The position numbers and the translations under genes are program-made. Under the pieces are notes generated by a model. The model searched no databases. It saw nothing but the letters and a program-made list of their open reading frames with translations, and was not told where the DNA came from. A stretch of 64,000 nt of DNA from CAYVQZ01 sp964453435 (GTDB taxonomy: Bacteria; Abyssobacteria; SURF-5), in contig CAYVQZ010000003.1 in the NCBI GenBank assembly GCA_964453435.1, forward strand, positions 62,001 through 126,000, written 5' to 3'. Positions 9,331 to 16,691 of the stretch are shown here, piece by piece; the first letter of the stretch is position 1; every line of letters starts with the position of its first letter.

Positions 9331-10389
9331 TTATTGAGCGATTTGCCGGAATTCTGCGCGCATCTTCGGCAAACTGTCGGGATAGTTTCTCTGCACAAAC
9401 TCGATGAGTTTCTCTCTCACGATGCATCGGAGCTCCCAGGCGCTCGATGAATCCGAGGCGCTCACAAGAGCTCGCAGCTCCACTGTTCTTTCCGTGCTGT
9501 TCGTTACCTGCAGCACGCATACCTTGCCGTCCCACTTGTCCGAGCTTTTCACAATCTGGTGCAACTGCTCCCGTATTTCCCCGGTCGGAACGGTATAGTC
9601 GACATAAAGAAAAACTGCGCCAAGCAGGTCGGCGGAGACGCGGGTCCAGTTCTGGAACGGTTTTTCGAGAAAATAAGTGATCGGCACGACCAAGCGTCTC
9701 AGGTCCCAGATGCGAACAACCACATATGTGAGCGTAATTTCCTCGATTCGTCCCCACTCGTTTTCGACTATGACAACGTCATCGATACGAATGGGACCGG
9801 TCATGGCAATCTGAAAGCCGGCCAAAAGCGTCGCGATCGTTCTCTGTGCCGCAAAACCGATGATGATACCCGCAATACCCGCCGAGGCCAGGATGCTGGT
9901 ACCCAGTTGCCGGACTTTGTCAAACGTCATCAAGACAACAGCCAAGGCGAGCACTCCTACCACAACCATAACCACTCTTTTCAGCATCTGAATCTGTGTA
10001 TGAATTTTCCGGGCTTGAAGATTGTCTTTCACGTCGACCCTGTACTGACTGAGAATGATGTCTTCCCCAACATACGCCAGCTTGATGATAAGCCAGGCGA
10101 CGGAAAGGATCAGGACGACGCTGAACGCCTGGTTGAGAAACACCCCGATGTTGGGAGAAACCGCAACCAGCGGCAGCAAAAGGTGAATGACAACAAGGGG
10201 GATAATCACTCGCGACGGTGCGCGACAGTGCTTTACGAATGACGTGCCGAGAGTCGACTTGGTTCTTTCCGAAACTGTCCGAAAAATTTTGAAAATAACA
10301 TAGTGGGCTATCAACCCCAAAACGACTGCCACACCGAGAATAACGACCGGTCGTAACAACTCTTCCCAATCCAAGAGCAGGTCTTTCAT
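9331..10389 (-). CDS. Small-conductance mechanosensitive channel, MscS family
   Basis: Inner-membrane tension-gated channel of 352 residues that releases solutes on osmotic downshock. Hydrophobic segments fill roughly residues 12-35, 58-110 and 125-165. They are followed by the pore-lining helix with the small-residue pattern SILASAGIAGIIIGFAAQ and the beta domain signature IRIDDVVIVENEWGRIEEI. The soluble C-terminal domain continues to the end. The ATG at 10389 is preceded by AAGGAGAG at good spacing. It lies between the trehalose/glucan operon and the sigma-54 regulator. A second, different MscS is at 25446, so the osmolyte genes are bracketed by two pressure valves. The precise subfamily is not assigned. 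Confidence 0.9.
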   Translation of the reverse strand: MKDLLLDWEELLRPVVILGVAVVLGLIAHYVIFKIFRTVSERTKSTLGTSFVKHCRAPSRVIIPLVVIHLLLPLVAVSPNIGVFLNQAFSVVLILSVAWLIIKLAYVGEDIILSQYRVDVKDNLQARKIHTQIQMLKRVVMVVVGVLALAVVLMTFDKVRQLGTSILASAGIAGIIIGFAAQRTIATLLAGFQIAMTGPIRIDDVVIVENEWGRIEEITLTYVVVRIWDLRRLVVPITYFLEKPFQNWTRVSADLLGAVFLYVDYTVPTGEIREQLHQIVKSSDKWDGKVCVLQVTNSTERTVELRALVSASDSSSAWELRCIVREKLIEFVQRNYPDSLPKMRAEFRQIAQ

Positions 10390-10618
10390 TTTTCTCTCTC
10401 CTTGATATTTCTCCCGTCTTTCCGAGCGCCCTTATAATCAATACGCGTCAACACTCTTCTTCCGAGCGGTTTGCTTAAACTTATCGAATTTCCAATTCGA
10501 ACGCAAACAGGGCAAAGAAGGTAACGAAATGAATTCCCTGCGGGAAAAGGCAAGCGGGAACATCCTGCCAATTGGATTGCGGTTGCCATCGGGGGTTGGG
10601 ACCAACTACTCGACAAAC

Positions 10619-10648
10619 TTGACACTTCCGCGCCGGGCTCGATAGAAT
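10619..10648 (+). promoter_or_regulatory. Candidate sigma-70 promoter of the NtrC-like regulator
   Basis: TTGACA at 10619-10624 and TAGAAT at 10643-10648 with an 18-base spacer. Transcription would start near 10656, leaving a leader of about 110 bases that contains the palindrome at 10678-10696. Confidence 0.55.
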
Positions 10649-10677
10649 GAACCATCGGAAGCCATCAGCCCCCGCTG

Positions 10678-10696
10678 ATTCTATCTTAAATAGAAT
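10678..10696. promoter_or_regulatory. Palindrome ATTCTAT-N5-ATAGAAT in the regulator leader
   Basis: Perfect 7-base arms separated by five bases, downstream of the candidate promoter and upstream of the coding start. It could be an operator (autoregulation by the dimeric activator is plausible) or a weak RNA hairpin. There is no T-run, so it is not a terminator. Confidence 0.4.
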
Positions 10697-10764
10697 TTAA
10701 TTATTGAAAACAACCACTCTCCGGTTTTTTCCGGGCGCCTTGATCAGGGTAACGGGAGATAGCG

Positions 10765-12114
10765 ATCAATCGTCAACAATACATTCTCATAGTCGATGCC
10801 GATAAGCACTCGCAAAATCGAATGAAGGCCGCATTGCGAGACGAAAACACCGCCTGTGATTGCGTTGCGGATTTCCTGTCGGCTGTGAAAATGCTTTCGA
10901 AGAAGACATACGACCTGGTTCTCACCGAGCTGAGCCTTCCGGACAGGGCCGGGCAAGAACTTGTCAAGTTGATAGCCGAGAAAAGCCCTTCCACTCAGAT
11001 TCTTGTTGTCACATCTTCCGGCGATTCCCGTAAAGTCAGCGAATGCATGGAAATAGGGGCCTTCAATTATCTGCGCAAACCCTTCAAGCCCGGTCAGCTT
11101 CGGTTTCTGGCCAAGACGGCCTTCGACACGCAGCCGCCGAAAAGCGAAAACCTGTTTCTCGAGGGAAGGGAGGCCTTCAGCCAAACAGACAACCTGGTTG
11201 GGAGAAGCCGGGCCATGCAGAAGGTATACGGACAGATACGCCTTGCGGCGAGCACCGATATTGATGTCCTCCTCACCGGGGAAAGCGGTACGGGCAAAGA
11301 ACTTGTGGCCCGCTCCATTCACCGCGAGAGCAAGCGGTGTGAGGGACCATTCATCGCGGTGAACACGGGCGCCATCGAGTCCAACCTGATTTCCAGCGAA
11401 CTGTTCGGACATGTGAGAGGCGCGTTCACCGGCGCCAGGAACACCCGGAAGGGAATGTTCGAGATGGCGCATGGCGGCACCCTGTTTCTCGATGAACTCA
11501 GCACAATGGACGAACAGACCCAGATAAGCCTTCTTCGCGTATTGGATAACAAGGTGATCACTCGCGTCGGCGGCTCCAAACCAATAAAGGTGGATGTGCG
11601 GATAATAGCCGCCTCAAATGCAATTCTGGAACAAGAGGTTGAATCCGCCCGTTTTCGGGAGGATGTGTATCATCGCCTGAACGTATTCACGGTCCACATG
11701 CCGCCTCTGCGCAAGCGCACATCCGACATCAAGATTCTTGCCGCCGTCTTCGTCGACCAGTTTTCCCGCGAATTCAATAAGAATATCCGGGGCATTTCAG
11801 AAGAGGCGCTCGCGCTTCTGGAAAATTACGCGTGGCCCGGCAATGTGCGAGAATTGAAAAACTCGATTCAACGGGCTGTGTTGTTGGCTGAGAGCGATAT
11901 GATCATTCCGTCCGTGCTGCCGGACCGGTTGCACAGGAAACGTGATGTCTCAACAGGGGTTGCGCTGAAAGTCGGGATGACATTGGAAGAGGCGGAGCGC
12001 GCTCTGATTGCGGCAACGCTTTCGCACGTGAACGGGAACAAGAAGAAGGCTTCGGAGATTTTGGGGATAAGCCGCAAGTGCATGTATAACAAGATTAGCA
12101 AGTACGCCCTTTGA
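10765..12114 (+). CDS. NtrC-type sigma-54-dependent activator with a Glu in place of the phosphoacceptor Asp
   Basis: Receiver (about residues 8-125), AAA+ sigma-54 activator domain (about 150-380) and a C-terminal Fis-type helix-turn-helix. AAA+ motifs are intact: Walker A GESGTGKE, the sigma-54 contact GAFTGA and Walker B GGTLFLDE. The receiver keeps VDADK, the Thr in LVVTSS and the Lys in LRKPF, but the phosphorylation site reads DLVLTELSLP, with Glu55 at the usual Asp54 position. The first ATG is at 10822, which would delete the first receiver strand (YILIVDADKHSQNR). The frame is open upstream to a stop at 10750-10752 but has no ATG, GTG or TTG. ATC at 10765, six bases after GGGAG, fits best. 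It is the likely activator of the sigma-54 promoter at 12393. HTH target unknown. Confidence 0.88.
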   Translation: MNRQQYILIVDADKHSQNRMKAALRDENTACDCVADFLSAVKMLSKKTYDLVLTELSLPDRAGQELVKLIAEKSPSTQILVVTSSGDSRKVSECMEIGAFNYLRKPFKPGQLRFLAKTAFDTQPPKSENLFLEGREAFSQTDNLVGRSRAMQKVYGQIRLAASTDIDVLLTGESGTGKELVARSIHRESKRCEGPFIAVNTGAIESNLISSELFGHVRGAFTGARNTRKGMFEMAHGGTLFLDELSTMDEQTQISLLRVLDNKVITRVGGSKPIKVDVRIIAASNAILEQEVESARFREDVYHRLNVFTVHMPPLRKRTSDIKILAAVFVDQFSREFNKNIRGISEEALALLENYAWPGNVRELKNSIQRAVLLAESDMIIPSVLPDRLHRKRDVSTGVALKVGMTLEEAERALIAATLSHVNGNKKKASEILGISRKCMYNKISKYAL

Positions 12115-12178
12115 TTGTATATTTATTACACAGAACTCTCGAACATCGCGCCGCCGGTTGTTTTTTCCGTTATATCAG

Positions 12179-12203
12179 CGATTTTTGACAGGCCAAAAAA
12201 TCG
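12179..12203. promoter_or_regulatory. Inverted repeat, candidate upstream activator site
   Basis: Arms CGATTTTTG and CAAAAAATCG (one extra A in the right arm) around a six-base centre. It lies about 205 bases upstream of the -24/-12 promoter, within the usual range for NtrC-family binding sites. Only one copy is seen, so the assignment is tentative. Confidence 0.35.
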
Positions 12204-12392
12204 GGGATGTGAAGAATGTGCTCATTTTTTTCGGATATATCGATTATGAGTATTATTTATACATACTACCCCATAATTTTCCCGCATTAACGCCGTTCCA
12301 ACTCTCCTTCCGCAGGATTTTCAACTTTTTCAAAATTAGAACCTCTTTCTTTTCACAGGGTTAGCAGAGGGGCTTCTTAAGAGACCCGCTCT

Positions 12393-12410
12393 TTGGCGCC
12401 ATCCGTGCAC
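12393..12410 (+). promoter_or_regulatory. Sigma-54 (-24/-12) promoter
   Basis: The sequence TTGGCGCCATCCGTGCAC has the invariant GG (12395-12396) and GC (12407-12408) separated by exactly ten bases, as in TTGGCAC-N5-TTGCA. Transcription would start near 12420, giving a leader of about 87 bases before the gene at 12507. The gene immediately upstream encodes a sigma-54 activator, which makes a functional link likely. Confidence 0.7.
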
Positions 12411-12506
12411 CTTAGAGAGGGAACCTGCCATTCGAAGATTTTTTCCGTAACGGCGCACATCAAGCGCTTTGGTGTGGATTTGAGAGGATATTAAGGCTGG
12501 AAACGT

Positions 12507-12869
12507 ATGCCAAAGAAAATAATTCTTTTGCTCAAATCAGGAATAAAATTTGAAAACATGCTCAAGGATTACTTGAGCCAGGAGGGTTTTGAAGTTGATA
12601 CCGCGGAAACCGTGGCCGAAGTCCTTTATTATCTCAAGAGGTCGCCTCATTTTCTCCTGGTCGTTGAGCAGGACACATACGAGATGGACTGTCTGGAACT
12701 TTTTCTAAATGCTCGAGATATTCAATCGAACATCAAAGTTGTTTTCCTCGGTTCGGGTGATCCAAAAAGCAAAGACGAGATAATGAAGCTCGGAGGAATC
12801 TACCTCGATTCCCCCGTTCGGGCGGAAGTCTTCCGGGAAATCATAAACGACGTTCGTAAGGTCAAGTGA
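12507..12869 (+). CDS. Stand-alone degenerate receiver-like protein
   Basis: 120-residue protein with the length and alternating strand/helix pattern of a CheY-like receiver (KKIILLLKSG, FLLVVEQD, IKVVFLGSGD). The acidic pair after strand 1 is absent, the phosphoacceptor strand reads LLVVEQDTYEMD, and the usual KP motif is replaced by LDSPVR. It is probably not phosphorylated and may act as a protein-protein adaptor, perhaps with the neighbouring activator. It is the first gene after the sigma-54 promoter and lies 100 bases before the corrinoid protein gene. I infer a regulatory role; no enzymatic motif is visible. Confidence 0.7.
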   Translation: MPKKIILLLKSGIKFENMLKDYLSQEGFEVDTAETVAEVLYYLKRSPHFLLVVEQDTYEMDCLELFLNARDIQSNIKVVFLGSGDPKSKDEIMKLGGIYLDSPVRAEVFREIINDVRKVK

Positions 12870-12969
12870 TTACCGGAAGATTGTTCGGTATTGAGACTCG
12901 GTCTGAGTTCGCCTGGTTGGAACGTGAGGAAAAATCGGCGGAATTCAGAAACAAAGAGGAGATAAAACA

Positions 12970-13656
12970 ATGACAGAAAACGGGCTAATCAAGGAACTCC
13001 ACGCAAACGTGGTCCTCGGCCGGATAGACCGGAATGAAGATTTGTATGAGGAATTAGCCGGACGCCCCGGCGTAACCGAGTTGACCGCCCAGTGTGTGGA
13101 AAAAGGCGTGCCCACGAAACGGATTCTGGACGAGGGCCTGATCAGCGCGATGGATGAAGTCGGCGCGAAGTATGAATCGGGAGAATATTACCTGCCGGAC
13201 TTGATCGCATCGGCCGACGCCATGATAGCCGGCATGGAGATTCTCAAGCCTCTGTTACTGGAGGCTCAAATCCAATCGCGCGGCAAAGTCATCCTGGCCA
13301 CCGTGGAAGGCGATGAACATGATATTGGGAAAAATCTTGTGGGCATTATGCTTCGAGCCGCCGGTTTCGAAGTAATCGATTTGGGAACGCGAGTTCCGGC
13401 GGGAGACATTGTGGAAGCGGTGGAAGAACATAAACCGAACGTGCTCGGATTGAGCGCGCTTTTGACATCCACCATGCCGCGCATGAAAGAGGTCATCGAA
13501 GCGTTGGAACGAAACAATCTCCGGAACGGCATGCGGGTGATGGTGGGCGGAGCTCCCGTTTCAAAGGAGTACGCGGATTCCATCGGAGCAGATGCATATG
13601 GAGAGGATGCGTTTGAGGCAGTAGAGCGGGCCAATGAATTGGTGGTTGTATCATGA
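12970..13656 (+). CDS. Corrinoid (B12-binding) methyl carrier protein, MtbC/MttC family
   Basis: 228-residue methyl carrier between a methyltransferase and a methyl acceptor. It has an N-terminal four-helix cap (residues 1-95) and a Rossmann B12 domain with the Asp-x-His-x-x-Gly signature at residues 115-120 (GDEHDIGKN, lower axial ligand His117). The later motifs GLSALLTSTM and GGAPV contact the nucleotide tail. GAGGAG eight bases before the ATG is a strong ribosome binding site. It overlaps the next gene by ATGA. With two MttB-like methyltransferases and an MtgA-like enzyme in the same run it should be their shared corrinoid subunit. No corrinoid riboswitch was seen upstream. Confidence 0.93.
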   Translation: MTENGLIKELHANVVLGRIDRNEDLYEELAGRPGVTELTAQCVEKGVPTKRILDEGLISAMDEVGAKYESGEYYLPDLIASADAMIAGMEILKPLLLEAQIQSRGKVILATVEGDEHDIGKNLVGIMLRAAGFEVIDLGTRVPAGDIVEAVEEHKPNVLGLSALLTSTMPRMKEVIEALERNNLRNGMRVMVGGAPVSKEYADSIGADAYGEDAFEAVERANELVVVS

Positions 13657-14288
13657 TACGAACAGATGCCGACAGTTCAGGACTTGTGGTTATCGATTCG
13701 TTTGACATTCGGACCACGCCGAAATCGGTGCTCAAGAGGATGGGCAGGGGGGTCAGCGAGACCAAATGGGCAGGCGCCGTTTCAAGAGTATTTGAACAAT
13801 ATTGGCCGCGAATTCAACCGCGCGGCGTGTTTCGCGTTACCATCTGCCATCCTGACGGAGATTCAATCGGCATCGGCAAAAACCTGGGCTTCAGAAGCGG
13901 ATTTTTGCAGGAACGCCTCCCCTATCCGCGACTTTCGGCGATTTTTCTGGTAACCATCGGGGCTGAGTTGGAAGAAGGAATACGCGAGGAGATGCGAAAG
14001 GGCAGGAATCGCAGAGCATACATCTTGGACTGTCTCGGCTCCAACGCGGCCGAAGCGACCGCCGCGGCCATTCATCGAGCGGTCGAGGAACAGCTTGACG
14101 TTCCAATGAGCCGATACAGCCCCGGCTATAACGATTGGGACATTGCCGAGCAACGAATTCTCTTTGATTTTCTTGGGCGGGACACGGCGAAGGAAGTGGG
14201 AGTTCGCTTGACGCACGATTTCATGATGACGCCGCAGAAGTCAGTCAGCGGCATTATCCTGCCCAGAATGGAACAAAACCCGAATTGA
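13653..14288 (+). CDS. Protein related to the MetH reactivation domain
   Basis: 211 residues resembling the vitamin-B12-dependent methionine synthase activation domain, which binds SAM and helps return oxidised cob(II)alamin to service. The signature RYSPGYNDWDIAEQRILFDFL near residues 150-170 matches the SAM-binding RxSPGY motif of that domain. It is translationally coupled (ATGA) to the corrinoid protein gene. Similar small proteins accompany corrinoid methyltransferase operons, so a role in keeping the corrinoid carrier active is inferred. It lacks the Fe-S cysteine clusters of RamA/RACo activators. Confidence 0.8.
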   Translation: MIRTDADSSGLVVIDSFDIRTTPKSVLKRMGRGVSETKWAGAVSRVFEQYWPRIQPRGVFRVTICHPDGDSIGIGKNLGFRSGFLQERLPYPRLSAIFLVTIGAELEEGIREEMRKGRNRRAYILDCLGSNAAEATAAAIHRAVEEQLDVPMSRYSPGYNDWDIAEQRILFDFLGRDTAKEVGVRLTHDFMMTPQKSVSGIILPRMEQNPN

Positions 14289-14376
14289 TTCCTATCATTC
14301 AATCCGCGTTTTCACGCTCACAGAAAACCTCGCGCAGGACGTAAGAAAAGTTGAAAGAAATGAGAGGACAGGAACT

Positions 14377-15873
14377 TTGGAACGAGCGATTTCGAGACAG
14401 AGGTTTTTGGTAGCTGCGAGAAAAGGAATTGCAGGAGGAGCCTACAAGCCTCTGAGCGATTCCGACCTCGATAAGGTCTGCGACACCAGTTTCAGGCTCT
14501 TGGAGGAGGTCGGCGCTCTGGTGCACGAGCCCACGGCGCTCGACCTTTTCGAAAAGGCCGGGGCCAGGGTGGACCGCGCGTCCGCTGTCGTCAAGATTCC
14601 GCGCCAACTGGTGAAATCTTCCCTCAAAAGTTTACCCTCGAAGGTGACACTGTTCGGGCGAGATGAATCACACGACCTTCACCTCGAGGATGCGCGCGTG
14701 TATGTGGGAACCGGCGGGACCGCGCTCAACGTTCTCGATTTCGGAGCCCATGAAGTTCGGCCGGCGCAACTGAGCGACCTCCGGTCCATCTGCAAATTGG
14801 TTGACGCGCTCGACCACGTCCATTTCATCGTGATTCCCACCTATCCCAACGAGTTGGACGTCGCTTGCGTTGACGTCAATCGTTTTTTCACGGCGTTGAG
14901 TCAAAGCTCCAAACACGTAATGGGCGGTATTTATACGCTTGAGGGTCTGCGCCAGGTCATACGCCTCGCGGAAATAATAGCCGGCGGTCCGGACGCGTTG
15001 CGAGAAAGACCGTTCATATCGGTGATCACATGTGTTATGAGTCCGCTGCGGCTTGACAGCCATTACGCGCATTTGATGATCGAGACAGCCAAGGCGGGAA
15101 TACCCGTCTGTGTGCCCGCCGAGCCGCTGGCGGGCGCAACCTCGCCGATTACTCTGGCCGGCACTCTGGCGATGCAAGTTGCCGACAGCTTGGTCGGCGT
15201 CGTGTTGACACAGATAGTCAATCCGGGCACCCCGGTGATTTTCGGGTCGGTTGCCACAACGACCGACCTGCGGGACATGAAATACCTTGGGGCCTCCATC
15301 GAGAGCGGACTCTTAAACGCGGCGGGAGCCCAGGTGGCCCAGCATCTTCGGATTCCCTATTATGCGACCGCCGGAATGAGCGACGCGAAGACCATTGACG
15401 CTCAGTGCGGATACGAGGCCGCTCTCACGTTGCTGCTCACTGCGCTCTCGGGAGCCAACTACATCCACGACGCGGCCGGACTCATGGAGTTTGCGAACAC
15501 GGTGAGCCTCGAGAAATACGTTATCGACGACGACATCATCGGCATGGTGATGCGGGCCGTCGAGGGGATTCGAGTGAACAAAGACACGCTGGCCTTCGAC
15601 GCCATTCGAAGGGTTGGACCCGGCGGCAATTTCCTCGCGGAGCGGCACACGGCGAAACACATGAGGAAAGAGCACTACATGCCGACAGTCGCCGATCGCT
15701 CCCGGCGCGACCAGTGGCTCGCCGCAGGCACGAAAGACGCATACGCGCGAGCACACGAGAGGGCGATGCTGTTGCTCGAGTCCCACACGCCCGCGGCTCT
15801 GTCGAACGATGCCCTCTCGCGAATACGGGCAGAGTTTTCGGAAGTCCTTGCGGACGGCAACGAGGAGAGCTGA
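14377..15873 (+). CDS. MttB-superfamily corrinoid methyltransferase (non-pyrrolysine) A
   Basis: 498-residue TIM-barrel methyltransferase of the trimethylamine methyltransferase superfamily, which moves a methyl from an N-methylated substrate onto a corrinoid protein. The whole frame has no in-frame TAG, so it belongs to the non-pyrrolysine group that includes glycine-betaine, proline-betaine and carnitine enzymes. Family-like stretches are FRLLEEVGALVHEPTALDLF, VYVGTGGTALNVLD and KHVMGGIYTLEGLRQVI. The start is a TTG at 14377; no better in-frame start is present upstream. The next gene begins at the base after its stop. Substrate cannot be read from sequence; the adjacent OpuC-type importer favours a quaternary amine. 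Confidence 0.88.
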   Translation: MERAISRQRFLVAARKGIAGGAYKPLSDSDLDKVCDTSFRLLEEVGALVHEPTALDLFEKAGARVDRASAVVKIPRQLVKSSLKSLPSKVTLFGRDESHDLHLEDARVYVGTGGTALNVLDFGAHEVRPAQLSDLRSICKLVDALDHVHFIVIPTYPNELDVACVDVNRFFTALSQSSKHVMGGIYTLEGLRQVIRLAEIIAGGPDALRERPFISVITCVMSPLRLDSHYAHLMIETAKAGIPVCVPAEPLAGATSPITLAGTLAMQVADSLVGVVLTQIVNPGTPVIFGSVATTTDLRDMKYLGASIESGLLNAAGAQVAQHLRIPYYATAGMSDAKTIDAQCGYEAALTLLLTALSGANYIHDAAGLMEFANTVSLEKYVIDDDIIGMVMRAVEGIRVNKDTLAFDAIRRVGPGGNFLAERHTAKHMRKEHYMPTVADRSRRDQWLAAGTKDAYARAHERAMLLLESHTPAALSNDALSRIRAEFSEVLADGNEES

Positions 15874-16683
15874 GTGATTGTTATAGGAGAGAAAATCAAC
15901 GCCACGCGAAAATCCGTGAAGCACGCGTTGAAAGAGAAGAATCTGGATTTCATACGACAGCTCTGCGGCGAACAGGATTCGGCCGGAGCGGACTATATCG
16001 ATGTGAACGTCGGCGCCGGCGAAGACGACGTCGACTTCGAGACAAGAACAATGGTGTGGCTTGTGAAGGCGCTCGAAGAGGTAACAGAAAAACCTCTTTG
16101 CATCGACAGCGCAAATCCGGCCGTGATCGAGGCTGGCGTGAAGGCCTGCACGCGGGCAAAGCCCATGATTAATTCAGTGAACGGAACAGATTCGAGAATG
16201 GACGCCATCTTCCCGCTTGCCTCCGAGTGCGGATGCCCCGTCATTGCGCTCGCCATGAACGAGGAGGGAATACCGGCCACACCCGAAGAACGCGTCTCCA
16301 TTTGCAGGCAAATTCTGGAACGCGCCAGTTCGTATGAGATTCCGAACGAAAACCTCTTATTCGACCCGCTCGTGCTGCCACTGTCCACGGGAGAACAACA
16401 AGGAACGATAACTCTCGACACGATTTCCCTTCTGAAAAGCTCACTGGACGGAGTGCGAACCGTGGTGGGCCTGAGCAACATATCGTTCGGGCTGCCTCAC
16501 CGCTCGCTCATCAACGGAGCGTTCCTCGTATTGGCGATCGGGCGTGGGGCCGACGCGGCGATTTTCGACCCCACGAACGCGAAACTGCTCTCGCAACTGC
16601 GGGCCGCAGAGGTGGTAGCGGGCAGTGACCGCAGATGCCGGCGCTACACCCGCGCTCACAACACCGGCCAATTGACTGATTAA
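15874..16683 (+). CDS. Methyltetrahydrofolate:corrinoid methyltransferase, MtgA-like
   Basis: 269-residue pterin-binding (DHPS-fold) TIM barrel of the AcsE/MtgA/MetH family. It begins MIVIGEKINATRKSV, and it has ADYIDVNVGAG, PLCIDSANPAVIEAG and PMINSVNGTDSRMD, the usual pterin-contacting loops. It would transfer the methyl from methyl-corrinoid protein to THF, connecting demethylation with the methyl branch of the acetyl-CoA pathway. The GTG start at 15874 follows the previous stop directly, with GAGGAG six bases ahead. Length matches MtgA proteins of glycine-betaine demethylating systems. Direction of catalysis is inferred from context. Confidence 0.87.
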   Translation: MIVIGEKINATRKSVKHALKEKNLDFIRQLCGEQDSAGADYIDVNVGAGEDDVDFETRTMVWLVKALEEVTEKPLCIDSANPAVIEAGVKACTRAKPMINSVNGTDSRMDAIFPLASECGCPVIALAMNEEGIPATPEERVSICRQILERASSYEIPNENLLFDPLVLPLSTGEQQGTITLDTISLLKSSLDGVRTVVGLSNISFGLPHRSLINGAFLVLAIGRGADAAIFDPTNAKLLSQLRAAEVVAGSDRRCRRYTRAHNTGQLTD

Positions 16684-16691
16684 GGAGAACC

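Larger units (their letters stand above)
10390..10764. other. Divergent intergenic region between mscS and the sigma-54 regulator
   Basis: No credible gene. It contains the mscS ribosome binding site at its left edge, a candidate sigma-70 promoter (10619-10648) and a palindrome (10678-10696) upstream of the regulator. A GGGAG Shine-Dalgarno sequence at 10754-10758 precedes a probable non-standard start at 10765. Confidence 0.6.
12115..12506. other. AT-rich regulatory region between the activator and the corrinoid cluster
   Basis: No convincing gene; a 68-codon open frame at 12158 has no ribosome binding site and an odd composition. The region is unusually AT-rich for the window and carries an inverted repeat at 12179-12203 and a sigma-54 promoter at 12393-12410. 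This is the expected architecture for enhancer-type activation with DNA bending. Confidence 0.6.

Noticed and set aside
12158..12364. 68-codon open frame in the AT-rich regulatory region
   Set aside because: No ribosome binding site; overlaps the region expected to hold enhancer sequence.
12411..12969. Cobalamin riboswitch ahead of the corrinoid gene
   Set aside because: No B12-box-like element or matching fold was seen in the leader.
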